A stretch of DNA of 64,000 bases, from assembly GCA_022559845.1 (NCBI GenBank), contig CM040125.1, positions 291,758,200 to 291,822,199 of the forward strand, in the 5' to 3' direction. A program made the translations under genes and the position numbers. Within the stretch, counting starts at the first letter, position 1. Each line of letters begins with the position of its first letter. Positions 45,078 through 55,614 of this stretch are shown piece by piece. The stretch is from Amorphophallus konjac (Eukaryota > Streptophyta > Magnoliopsida > Alismatales > Araceae). Under the pieces are notes generated by a model, which made no database searches, was not told the DNA's origin, and saw only the letters and a list, made by a program, of their open reading frames with translations.

Positions 45078-47171
45078 TTAAGTTCCACCTTCTCTCTCTA
45101 CATTACTTGTCCCGCCACTCTCCGGGCAAAACGCTCTCAAGGGTGCTACCCAACTACAAAAAGCGGTACTTCTACCGCTCTGTACTCCTCTTCCCATTCC
45201 CACACCCCGGCGTTGATCCATGGGAGCAGCAAAGAAGCTACCAACACAAAAGCCATGCTCTCGTGCTCTTCGGTGGCGCTCCTCACCATCTCTCAGCCAT
45301 TGTTCAGCAAGACTAAGACTGGTTCGGAGTTTGAACAGCTGGGCCTCCATGGCCCTTCATTCCTCCCTTTCAGCCAATCTGTCGGCTCTCTCTCTTTCTC
45401 TGTCCCTTTCATTCTCTGCTCGTTCTCTCTCATGGTCTTCCCTCTCCAGCTGAAGGGTGATCCTCAGCTCCATGGCATCTCTAGAAGAGTCGTCGTTAGG
45501 ACGACGCCGCAGTTCCTCCTCCAGCTCTGCTATTCTGGCCTCCCTCTGCGCAGCATGGACAAGTGCCTCTTGCGTCTCCTTTTCCTGCCAGACGCACCAT
45601 CTCAGATATGCGGCAAGGCATAAACAAGGAGAACTCAACACTGAAACTCTTACCTGTATAGAGAGCATTTCTTCTGCCTCCGCGGCACGCTGTGTAGCAC
45701 CAGCAAGTTGCTCGTGAAGCAAGTCAAGTTCTGAGATAGGGATCCACAAGCTGGAAGAGACGCCACCTGCTCCCATCACTGATGAAGCCGCATCGATTTG
45801 GGTGTGCTATAACCACATGGGATGATAATTAGCGGCCGAACACCATGAATATAGGGTCATAATTAGGAGTGTGCACTGTACATACACCTACCGAAGCAGT
45901 CAGGGCTCCACGGGTGTCACCCAATTGCTGCTCCGTCTCTGCCAGGCGAGATCGCAAGTTCGCTATCATGGTATCACGGACATCCTGCAGCCATAAGAGT
46001 CTGCATTTCCACAAAAAAAACAACCAAAAAAAAAAGAGAAAAGAAGAAAAGAGGGGAAAAGGGAGACCTACCTCCACAAGTCCCCGGGGTTGGAGCCGCT
46101 CTGCGTACATTGTCTTATACAGACGCAGGTAGTCTTCACTATCATGCGTATGCGATTCCATGATCGTGCCACCCCGTTGTCAGTCTTCATACTGTTCGGG
46201 GAACAGCACATGCCAGTCAATGCAGGTTGTCGGTCCCCGTGTCTTTCTCCCGATGCGAGGTGGCGCAGTCGTATCCACCCATTCCTGGGCTAGCCCTAGG
46301 GTTCTCATGACCAATCGTAGCCGAAGCGGCCCGATTTCATTCAGGCAGTGCATCCAAAGATCCCGTCCGAACCGGGCACGACTTGTTAAAACCCATGGCT
46401 CGTAGGCATCGACCATGCCTACGTAAGGTCTCCAGTTTACCTAGGATAGGTTGTACGTACTAGTTTAGCTGGTCAGAACGAAAAAAAAAAACAAAAAAAG
46501 AAAAAAAAAACAAAAAATCCCACCATCGCTGCAGGGAACTCATGCAGCTCACGCCTTAGCACCATCAGTTGGTAGGTTAGAGGTGCTGCACTCATGATGG
46601 GTTGCCACCGCCTGGCTAACGGCACCATCACTGGTCGCCAATGTCGAGCTCTCCCCATCGGGAGGTAATAATAGCTCCACAGCTGCATCATCATATGCCA
46701 TCAGTACCTTAAGTGGACTATTACAAAAAAATAAATAAAAAAATAAAAAAAAACAAAATAAAAAATATACCTGGATAAGTGGTGTGGAGCCACTCGCAGT
46801 CATCTCACGGTCTACCTCTTGGGACAGACTTGTAAACAGGTGCGCCAGCATGGCAGCTCCCCAGGCGTACTGACCTACTCTTTCGAGGTCTGATAGCAGC
46901 TCCAGGAAACGACAATGGATACCGTCTCCTTTCTAGCTCAGTATCAATCTTCCCAGTAAGAAGAGGAGAAATCTCCTCAAATCCATGTTGGATCTCTCCC
47001 AATTGCCAAAATCTGTGTAGTACACAGCACGGCATCCTCTTTCCATCCTTTCCATGAATTCTTCTGAGGACTCATCGTCCCGTCGACGAGTATCAGTGAG
47101 CCCTAATGCCTCCATGATAGATGCCCTGGCTACTGACCTGTTCTTCCGACCATCTAGGTCCAACCCCAATA
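45078..47171 (-). pseudogene. Antisense spliced gene of element F: plant mobile domain plus coiled coil, 5' end cut by G
   Basis: Minus strand. Predicted exons: 47171-46771, 46682-46524, 46440-46072, 45984-45892, 45806-45654, 45584-45078; introns 69-88 bp, GT..AG, all phase 0. PMD signatures run across the exons: LGLDLDGRKNRSVARAS, RRFLLFLLGRLI, GQYAWGAAMLAHLF, LWSYYYLPMGRARHW, VNWRPYVGMV and RLRLVMRTLGLAQEW. The C-terminal half is coiled coil (ANLRSRLAETEQQLGDTR; REARIAELEEELRRR; heptad-rich ERERAENERDRERERA). In-frame stops TAG 46933, TGA 46180 and TGA 45357 break it. The N-terminus is separated by the G insertion at 47172. Same domain order as the E antisense gene but a different sequence and intron set. 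Confidence 0.82.
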
Positions 47172-49917
47172 TGATGGGGACATCACCTCCCATGCCCACG
47201 TTCACAGCTCGTCTCCTCACCCCGGTTGCATCCGGCATGCTATAGTCATTTAATTTTGAGTCCTATGTAATTTTTATTTGAGTCATTTGATGTATTTTCC
47301 CTTTTATTTGAGTCATGTTCCTAGGTCTTGTGTTCATTTCCCTAAGTTTGAGTGTCATTAGGTTGTCTAGTTAGCTATTGGGCCCAATTCATTGGGCTTG
47401 GCCCAAGGGCTCTCCCCTACCCCCTCGGTTATTTGTCATTGAGTCAATTGTCAGGGACTTTTGTAGAAATGTGATTTTCCTATATATAGGACCACATTCC
47501 CCCCCATTTCAACTTAATGAATCAATGAATGAAAAAACTTGCCATTTTGAGAGTGTACACTTCTTATCTAGTGGAGAGATTCCATTTTTTGGGGGTGAGA
47601 AGCCCTAGGGGAGAGATTCCCCACCCTTCCCTCTCTTAATCTCTCCTTTTCACTCCACTTTCTCTCTCCTCAACACCCAAATTCGAATTTTCTTCTCTCT
47701 CCTCCCTTCCCAACCACCTCCACTCTCCACCTACCCCATTTAAGCCTCTTCCCATTCCCCACAACCCTCATCAATACTCCACCCCATCCCAAGACCCCCT
47801 CCACCAATCCTCTCCTCACCATCCAACCCCCAACTACCCCTCCCACTTTCCCAAGCACCCTTCCCACTACCCCAAGCACCCCTTCCCTTCCCCAACACAA
47901 CCCCCCCATTCCCAAGATAAAAAATTAACCCCACCCTTAAACCTATTTTCAAATATCCTTTCCCTCTCTCCATTCCAACCAAATTCGCAGCCCCCACTAC
48001 CACCATCTATTGGACCCTCTTCCAGACCTTATTCTCCACCTCCCACACCTTAGAACACCCCCTCCAAGACCCCCTTACAACCAGGGGTCACTCCCACACT
48101 CATCTACCCCCTTCCCCTTCTTCTTTCTTGGTCATTGGAAGTTACTTCGAAGTTGCAGTTTACTGTCCAGAGGTTGCAGATGAACCAGCAACTTGTAGCG
48201 CCACCACGACTTCCTCCAGATGAGTTTGAAGACCCAAGAGCCATCGTCGGAAGCGTCTACCAATCTCCTTCGCAACAGAAGTGGTTTCATCTTCTTCCGA
48301 TCTCCGAGCCGTCCAAGAGGTCCATTCTCCCACAACTACGCAGTTCTGCCTTGGCTGAGGACCTGAGCTAGATTAGAAGCTCTGCCACGATGAACCCCGA
48401 AGGAATCAGTCCATGAGTTCTTCTTAAAAGTTCTTCATCGCCTAGTCTACTTCCAGAATCAAGAAACAGAACTTCATTCGGCATTCATGATCCAGAGTTC
48501 TCATTTTTCTCCCTCAGCTACGCAGATCTGCTACTCATAGTCTGCACCGACCAGTTGCCATTGTTCTGCATCTCTTAGTCTTCTCCGACATCGGTTGGCT
48601 TCCCCGTTAGTTTTTCTGTAAAGAGGACTTGTCCATGATTCCAACGACTCTAACGGCGCTTGATTCCGAGGTCAGGAGCTTCCGGGACATCCTCTGAAAC
48701 CTGATGTTGGAAACTAGAAGCTAGCTCTGCAGAGATCCTGATCTGGAGAGAAAGCTTCACCACGACAAACCCCGGAGGAATCAGGCCACGAGCTCTTCTG
48801 AAAAGTTCTTCCTCTCCCTGTCTACTTTCAGAACCAAGAAGCGGAACTCCGTTCGGCATCTGGCAGCAGAGGTTACCAATTTTCTTCCTCAGGCATTCGA
48901 CTCTGCTTCCCACTATCTGCATCAACCACTCCTCACTTTTCTGAGTCCTCTGATCTTCACTGGCATCTGTTGGCATCCCCGTTTCTTCTGCTGTAAAGAG
49001 GACTCACCCACGGTTCCAACGGTTGCAACGGCGGCTGATTTGGAGTTCGGGAACGGTCAGGGAAGCCGCGTCTTCCTGCTGTTGATAGTCTATTGCAGAC
49101 AGTCCGAGATTCAGGAACCCTATTCGTACTCCCGCCTAGGCCGCCAGCGACCCCTGAAGAAATTGGCAAAATTCAGAGGCACTCCTGTTCCAGAGACGAA
49201 GAGATCCCCACTGGTCTCACCCTCAGCGAAATTCCAGAGAGAGTTCTGCGGCTTCCACACCCTCTGTCTATCAGCTATTACAGAGGGAAGACTGATTCGG
49301 TGTCATCACTTCTTCATCACTCTTAGCACTAGTTTCCCCTCCCTGCTTGGCCGGCTGAAGGCCCCTCCTGTGTAGAGGTAGTGTTTGGATGTAACTATCA
49401 TCTTCCCTTCCCCACGATCCCCCCCTTGCATGGGGTGTAGTGTTGTAATAGCTTAAACAAGTCAAGCTACCCCGGCGCGGCGTGTGGGGAACCCACGCTT
49501 CCCCGCTCGCCCTCGTCTCCGAGCAGGACCAGTTTCTTCAAACCGGTCGAGTGAGTGCTCCAAAACTTTGCTCTAATTCATGCTTGTTCTTTCAATATTA
49601 GTTCATAAACTCCGCTGGCCGTGACGAGAGCCCGATCCTGAAGCTCATTTGCTATAAGTGATCATCGTTGGAAGAGAGTGGAACCCGTGCCCTTTGGCAC
49701 TTCGTCGGACCCTTGATTTGGGCAGCCGTACCCTTGGGGAATCAAACTTTGGCCTTGCTGGCCCTCTACCAGCAAGGGCCTAGCCCACACAACCTCCGCT
49801 TGGCATTGCCAAGTTACCCCAGGTCTTAGTGAGCATCGGGTGAGCGGTTGCTATTATCGGTCCGTTTTTGAATGCTTAATTGTGCTTGCTTGTTGAGTCC
49901 TAGGTTGTGTCACATCA
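47172..49917 (+). repeat. Element G 5' LTR
   Basis: 2,746 bp with TGATG/CATCA inverted ends. The first 2,293 bp match 52723-55016 with few differences. Confidence 0.92.
47379..47488 (+). promoter_or_regulatory. Element G LTR promoter: TGGGCY motifs and TATA box
   Basis: ATTGGGCCCAATTCATTGGG at 47379-47398 with further GGCTTGGCCCAAGG, about 90 bp upstream of TATATATA (47481-47488). TGGGCY is the plant site II element bound by TCP factors. The same layout recurs in the 3' LTR (TATA 53032-53039). Confidence 0.6.
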
Positions 49918-49919
49918 AT

Positions 49920-49931
49920 TGGTATCAGAGC
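49920..49931 (+). other. Element G primer-binding site (initiator tRNA-Met)
   Basis: TGGTATCAGAGC, 2 nt after the LTR. It matches the 3' end of plant initiator tRNA-Met. Confidence 0.92.
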
Positions 49932-50026
49932 AAGTCATTGACTTGTCCCTATCAAGTCAAGTCATATGGCATGCTTGCATTGGTGTCATCATCAATCTGA
50001 CCCTTGCATTGATCCCCCCGATCATC

Positions 50027-52804
50027 ATGGCCTCCTACTTAGCCTACTCGCCACCCATGGACTTCATCCTAGATAGGGATATTACCTTTGACGGATCACA
50101 TTCTAGTGACTATCTTAGGTGGGAGGCTGCCATAGAAAAGTACTTCGAAATGACTTGGGTATATGGACCGGCGAGAGTCCGTAAGGCCAAGGGACGACTT
50201 CGGGGTCAAGCCAAAAGTTAGTGGGAACACATAGAGGGATTAAGAAGGGTTAGGGGGCAAGAGCCCATCTCCTCATGGGAAGAAATGAAGATAGAACTTA
50301 GAAAGGTCTACATCCCCAAACATTCCCACCCCTCCTACTCAAGCACCCCTAACCCGAGGAGCACTACCACTCCTCCATCCCCACCCGGCCAACTTAAGAC
50401 CGACCTTTGGTCTCCACCCCCACCACCCCCAACAAATCACCTCTCAACCATCATAGCTACACTTCGCGACCAAGTCCTCTCCCTTAAGACCCAAATAAAC
50501 CAAGCAGCCACCTCTCCACCAAATCCCATGAGGATCCCCACACCCCAACCAAAACCTCCTCCCACAAACGTCACTATCCAAACCCAATTGGCCCCCACCT
50601 CCACCCCCCCACAGCTGGCCGATCCTATGGGGAAGAGACCCCTAACTGACCAAGTTTCCCCAATAAGGACCACCCCTACCCCTCCATTTTTCTCTATAAG
50701 GGACACTCCCCCCAAGACCGGCCAACCCAAGCCACCCCAACCAACCCATCTCCCACTCCCTCCCCCAAAACCCCCATGTCCTAGTCCCTCACTACTTCCC
50801 CTCCCTATCCCAAGCCAAGTTTCCCTTTACCTTCCACCCCGGGTGCGCCATACACCAACCCTCATCACCATACCACCAAAAGACCCTCTCACCACCTTAG
50901 AGAAGGAACCCATACCCGATCCTATAGTGGTGAACACCCTAAACCCACTCCCTACCTTGGAGGAAACCCATGACCAAGAAGAAGAAGAAGCATCACATGG
51001 TGACCTTCACCTTACACCACCCTCTCTAGTTAGGGCCAAACTCATCTTAGAGGAACCCCTTATTAGTTGGCTAAAGAAGAGCCCAATAAGAGAGATCACG
51101 GCCCATGATTGCCTTCCCATAAAGGAAAACCTTCCCATAGTGCACATCTCCTCCTATCACACCATAATCCAAACATCCTACCAAGTGGAAACCATAGAGG
51201 ACCTTCTCAAGGGCATAGCATGGTAATTAGAGATGACTAGCATGTTGACCCCTATGGACAAACAACCTAGGAGCCTTAGCCTCCTACACCTATGCATAGG
51301 GTCTATCACCTCGGTTTGTACCATTGGTTGCTACACTAGCGACCTCCTTCTATTCCTCCCTACACCCGATGAGCCCAACCTTCTCTTCGATTTAGAGCTT
51401 CTTATCTCGGGTAGAAAGCCAAGCCCTCCACTCATGGCCGACCCACTTGTCAAGAACATTGGCCCAACTATCATGGAGAAGGATGACTTAGCACCTTTTA
51501 AGGATCTTGAGGACATGGAGTTCCTCCCCCTAGGTGACCCATTTTGTGATCCATATGATCCATTCCAATGGGAGCCAAGGGACTCATATGACCCAACCAT
51601 CTTACCAACCACCCACCCTTTCCTACCCTCACCCACCATATTGGGCCAAACCCACCTCATCCATGACCCGGGTTACACCTTGGGAGCCATGACCTTGGGC
51701 CACATATCCCTAGGTAATAAGGTTGTGCCCCACCCCATGATGACCATCTTCTTAGATCCATTCGATCCTTTCCAATGGGAGTTCAAAGGTTGTCCCACAC
51801 CTATACACATAGAAGTCACCTTTGGGAAAAGCATGCATGTGTCTAGGCTTACCATACCCCTTGGCATGAACACTATGTTGGGTCCATTCATTCATATCAC
51901 CCACATGTCAAGTAGAAAGTATGAGTGGTCCATATTCGGATGTCATGGTCCACCTTCATTCATCATGGGTCTTAAGCATGTCAAAGGCATCTACGGATGT
52001 CCGGGTCCCCTAATATTTATCACCAATTTGCATGATAGGGCCACCTACGGGTGCCCCGGCCCACCTAGGCTAACTAAAGTCTACACTGCATCATTACATG
52101 ATAGGTCTACTTTTGGTTGCCCAGGTCCACCCATCACCCCTAGAATGTCTGCATTCACAACATTGCATAAAGAGATCCGCAAGCACATTAGCAAGAAGAA
52201 TGTGACTTATAAAAGGCGAGCCAACTCTCATCGACGTCACCAAGAATTCCATGAGGGTGACTTTGTGATGGTAAGGACGGAGAGGCTCTCCCAGGGAGCC
52301 ATCTCCAAATTGAGGCCACGTGGGGCTGGTCCCTTCCAGGTCCTGAGGCGTATTGGTGCAAATGCCTATGAGTTAGATCTCCCCGAGGAATATGGGGTAA
52401 GTCCCACATTCAGTGTTGCCGACCTAGTGCCATACAAGGGACCCACGGTGGTACCTAGTGAGGATATTGAGCTTATTCCCTCCGTTGAGAGAGCACCCAC
52501 CCGTGAGGAGAGTCCACCAGCCAAGAGAGCCCAGCGTGAGCGCATTGAACGATTATTGGATGAACATGTCACTACCACCAGGAGCAAGGTATACAAGCGC
52601 TATCTCGGCAGGTGGATGGATCGGTCTTGTTCGGAAGACTTGAGGGTAGTACCACTTCTACACCCTCCAAGGAGGGGAGGATACTTACTCGACGGAGTCG
52701 AGTTCTCCGCACCCCGGGAGTATGATGGGGACATCACCTCCCATGCCCACGTTCATAGCTCGTCTCCTCACCCCGGTTGCATCCGGCATGGTCTAGTCAT
52801 TTAA
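50027..52804 (+). pseudogene. Element G polyprotein: gag core, Pro-rich linker, shared unknown region, integrase C-terminus
   Basis: A single frame interrupted by TAG 50219 (at a Trp codon of GQAKS-W-WEH type) and TAA 51224. Order: partial gag (FDGSHSSDYLRWEAAIEKYF; SSWEEMKIELRKVYIPKHS), a 250-residue Pro-rich linker with one helix (TLRDQVLSLKTQI), then a region shared with element K (EEPLISWLKK, ISSYHTIIQTSYQVET, GSITSVCTIG, LLFLPTPDEP). Two DP[YF]DPFQWE units and four FGC-x-GP units (about 51935-52135) follow, then the integrase C-terminal domain (FHEGDFVMVRTERLSQG; GANAYELDLPEEYG) and a chromodomain-like tail (TTRSKVYKRYLGRWMDR). The last 27 codons overlap the 3' LTR. No RT is encoded. Confidence 0.8.
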
Positions 52805-55016
52805 TTTTGAGTCCTATGTAATTTTTATTTGAGTCATTTGATGTATTTTCCCTTTTATTTGAGTCATGTTCCTAGGTCTTGTGTTCATTTTCCTAAGTTT
52901 GAGTGTCATTAGGTTGTCTAGTTAGCTATTGGGCCCAATTCATTGGGCTTGGCCCAAGGGCTCTCCCCTACCCCCTCGGTTATTTGTCATTGAGTCAATT
53001 GTCAGGGACTTTTCTAGAAATGTGGGTTTCCTATATATAGGATCACATTCCCCCCCATTTCAACTTAATGAATCAATAAATGAAAAAACTTGCCATTTTG
53101 AGAGTTTACACTTCTTATCTAGCGGAGAGATTCCATTTTTTGGGGTGAGAAGCCCTAGGGGAGAGATTCCCCACCCTTCCCTCTCTTAATCTCTCTTTTT
53201 CACTCCACTTTCTCTCTCCTCAACACCCAAATTCAAATTTTCTTCTCTCTCCTCCCTTCCCAACCACCTCCACTCCCCACCTACCCCATTTAAGCCTCTT
53301 CCCATTCCCCACAACCCTCATCAATACTCCACCCCTTCCCAAGACCCCCTCCACCAATCCTCTCCTCACCATCCAACCCCCAACTACCCCTCCCACTTTC
53401 TCAAGCACCCTTCCCACTACCCCAAGCACCCCTTCCCTTCCCCAACACAACCCCCCCATTCCCAAGATAAAAAATTAACCCCACCCTTAAACCTATTTTC
53501 AAATATCCTTTCCCTCTCTCCATTCCAACCAAACTCGCAGCCCGCACTACCACCATCTATTGGACCCTCTTCCAGACCTTATTCTCCACCTCCCACACCT
53601 TAGAACACCCCCTCCAAGACCCCCTTACAACCAGGGGTCACTCCCACACTCATCTACCCCCTTCCCCTTCTTCTTTCTTGGTCATTGGAAGGTACTTCGA
53701 AGTTAGAGTTTACTGTCCAGAGGTTGCAGATGAACCAGCAACTTGCAGCGGCCACCACGACTTCCTCCGGACGAGTTTGAAGACGAAAGAGCCATCGTCA
53801 GAAGCGTCTACCAGTCTCCTTCGCAACAGAAGTGGTTTCATCTTCTTCCGATCTCCGAGCCGTCCAGGAGGTCCATTCTCCCACAACTGCGCAGTTCTGC
53901 CTTGGCTGAGGACCTGAGCTAGATTAGAAGCTCTGCCACGACGAACCCTGAAGGAATCAGTCCATGAGTTCTACTTCAAAGTTCTTCATCGCCCAGTCTA
54001 CTTCCAGAATCAAGAAACAGAACATCATTCGGCATTCATGATCCAGAGTTTTCATTTTTCTCCCTCAGCTACGCAGATTTGCTACTCATAGTCTACACCG
54101 ACCAGTTGCCATTGTTTTGCATCCCCTAGTCTTCTCTGACATCGGTTGGCTTCCCCGTCCATTTTTCTGCGAAGAGGACTTGTCCACGATTCCAACGACT
54201 CTAACGTCGCTTGATTCCGAGGTCGGGAGCTGCCAGGGCATCCTCTGCAACCTGCTATTGGAAACCAAGAGCTAGCTTTGTAGAGATCCTGATCCATTGA
54301 GAAAGCTTCATCCCGACAAACCCCTCAGGAATCAGGCCACGAGATCTTATGAAAAGTTCTTCCTCTCCCTGTCTACTTTCGGAAACAAGAAGCGGAACTC
54401 CGTTCGGCATCTTGCAGCAGAAGTTACCAATTTTCTTCCTCAGGCGTTCGACTCTGCTTCCCACTATCTGCATCGACCACTCCTCACTTGTCTGAGTCCT
54501 CTGATCTTCACCAGCATCTGTTGGCATCCCCGTTTATTCTGCTGTAAAGAGGAGTCACCCACGGTTCCAACGGTTCCAACGGCGACTGATTCGGAGTTCG
54601 GGAATGGTCGGGGAAGCCGCGTCTTCCTGCTGTTGATAGTCTGTTGCAAACAGTCCGAGATTCAGCAACCCTGTTCGTACTCCTGCCCAGGCCGCCAGCG
54701 ACCCCTGAAGAAATTGGCAAAATTCAGAGGCACTCCTGTTCCAGAGACAAAGAGATCCCCACTGGTCTCACCCTCAGTAAAATTCCAGAGAGAGTTCTGC
54801 GGCCTCCACACCCTCTGTCTATCAGCTATTACAGAGGGAAGACTGATTCGGTGTCATCACTTCTTCATCACTCTTAGCACTAGTTTGCCCTCCCCGCTTG
54901 GCCGGATGAAGGCCCCTCCCTGTGTGGAGGTAGTGTTTGGATGTAACTATCATCTTCCCTTCCCCACGATCCCCCCCTTGCATGGGGTGTAGTGTTGTAA
55001 TAGCTTAAACAAGTCA
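52723..55016 (+). repeat. Element G 3' LTR, truncated
   Basis: 2,294 bp matching the first 2,293 bp of the 5' LTR. The last about 453 bp are missing; it joins K at a CA microhomology. Confidence 0.92.
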
Positions 55017-55086
55017 TAGGTTTGTCTAAGTTCAAGTGTGTGTGTTTATTTCTATGGTTTGTTTTCTTTCATATGGTTTGCATTAA

Positions 55087-55614
55087 GTCGTGTCAATAAA
55101 AGGCCAGTCAAGCACATATAAGGAGGTAGCCGATGCATGCTACATATTCGTGGATTCAAAGGGAGAGTACGTCTAGGTGCCTGATTGGTTTCCTCCCGGA
55201 GACCGAAAGCCACTCTAAGTCCACGATCCCCACCCTTTCCGGGTCAAGAAACAAGTGGGTCCGAATGCGTACGATATTGAACTACCGGGTGACTATGGTG
55301 ACAGTTCGACGTTCCATGTTTCAGATCTGGTAGCATATTGGAACCCGCGGTGATCCCTAGTGAGCTTTGGGCTTTCTCCTTCTATTGTGAGTGATACACC
55401 ACCCAAGAGTCCACCTCTTCCAGCCTCAACGCATGCGTATAGATTGTATACTAGATGAGTAGGTGATCACCACAAGGAATGGCACATATCCACACGTCCT
55501 AGTGCGTTGGCGAGGATGCCCCACGATGACCAACACCTTGATCACATGCGGAGAATGCAAGCTTCGGGACCCTTACTCGACGGGTTCGAGTTCCTCCCAC
55601 CCGGGGAGAATTGG
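55087..55614 (+). pseudogene. Element K integrase C-terminus and chromodomain-like remnant, copy 1
   Basis: Frames broken by stops read KKQVGPNAYDIELPGDYGDS, STFHVSDLVAYW, then TTRNGTYPHVLVRWRGCP and LLDGFEFLPPGENW. They align with the end of the G polyprotein (GANAYELDLPEEYG; TTRSKVYKRYLGRW; LLDGVEFSAP). It is a short remnant of a chromovirus integrase tail just before the LTR. Confidence 0.75.

Larger units (their letters stand above)
36600..47171 (+). mobile_element. Element F: RT-less Ty3/gypsy element with antisense PMD gene, cut by G
   Basis: 5' LTR 36600-38576, primer site 38580, proline-rich ORF, integrase, long non-coding stretch, then an antisense PMD/coiled-coil gene split at 47171 by element G. 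It inserted in H gag (GAAGG before the LTR). No RT, RNase H or gag core is present. The 3' LTR is not in the window. It shares its primer site and TATA decamer with element A. Confidence 0.85.
47172..55016 (+). mobile_element. Element G: RT-less chromovirus-derived LTR element, 3' LTR truncated
   Basis: 5' LTR 47172-49917, tRNA-Met primer site, one long frame 50027-52804, 3' LTR from 52723 to 55016, where it meets element K. It inserted in the PMD coding part of F (CAATA before the LTR). Gag core and integrase C-terminus/chromodomain-like tail remain; protease, RT, RNase H and integrase core are missing, so it is non-autonomous. Confidence 0.88.

Noticed and set aside
47670..48006. Gly/Val-rich minus-strand frames in the G LTRs
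   Set aside because: Complement of a C-rich, CCCC-repeat tract in the LTR leader; low complexity only.
54297..54992. 231-codon plus-strand frame in the G 3' LTR
   Set aside because: The matching stretch of the 5' LTR is interrupted, and nothing domain-like is visible; chance frame in transcribed LTR.
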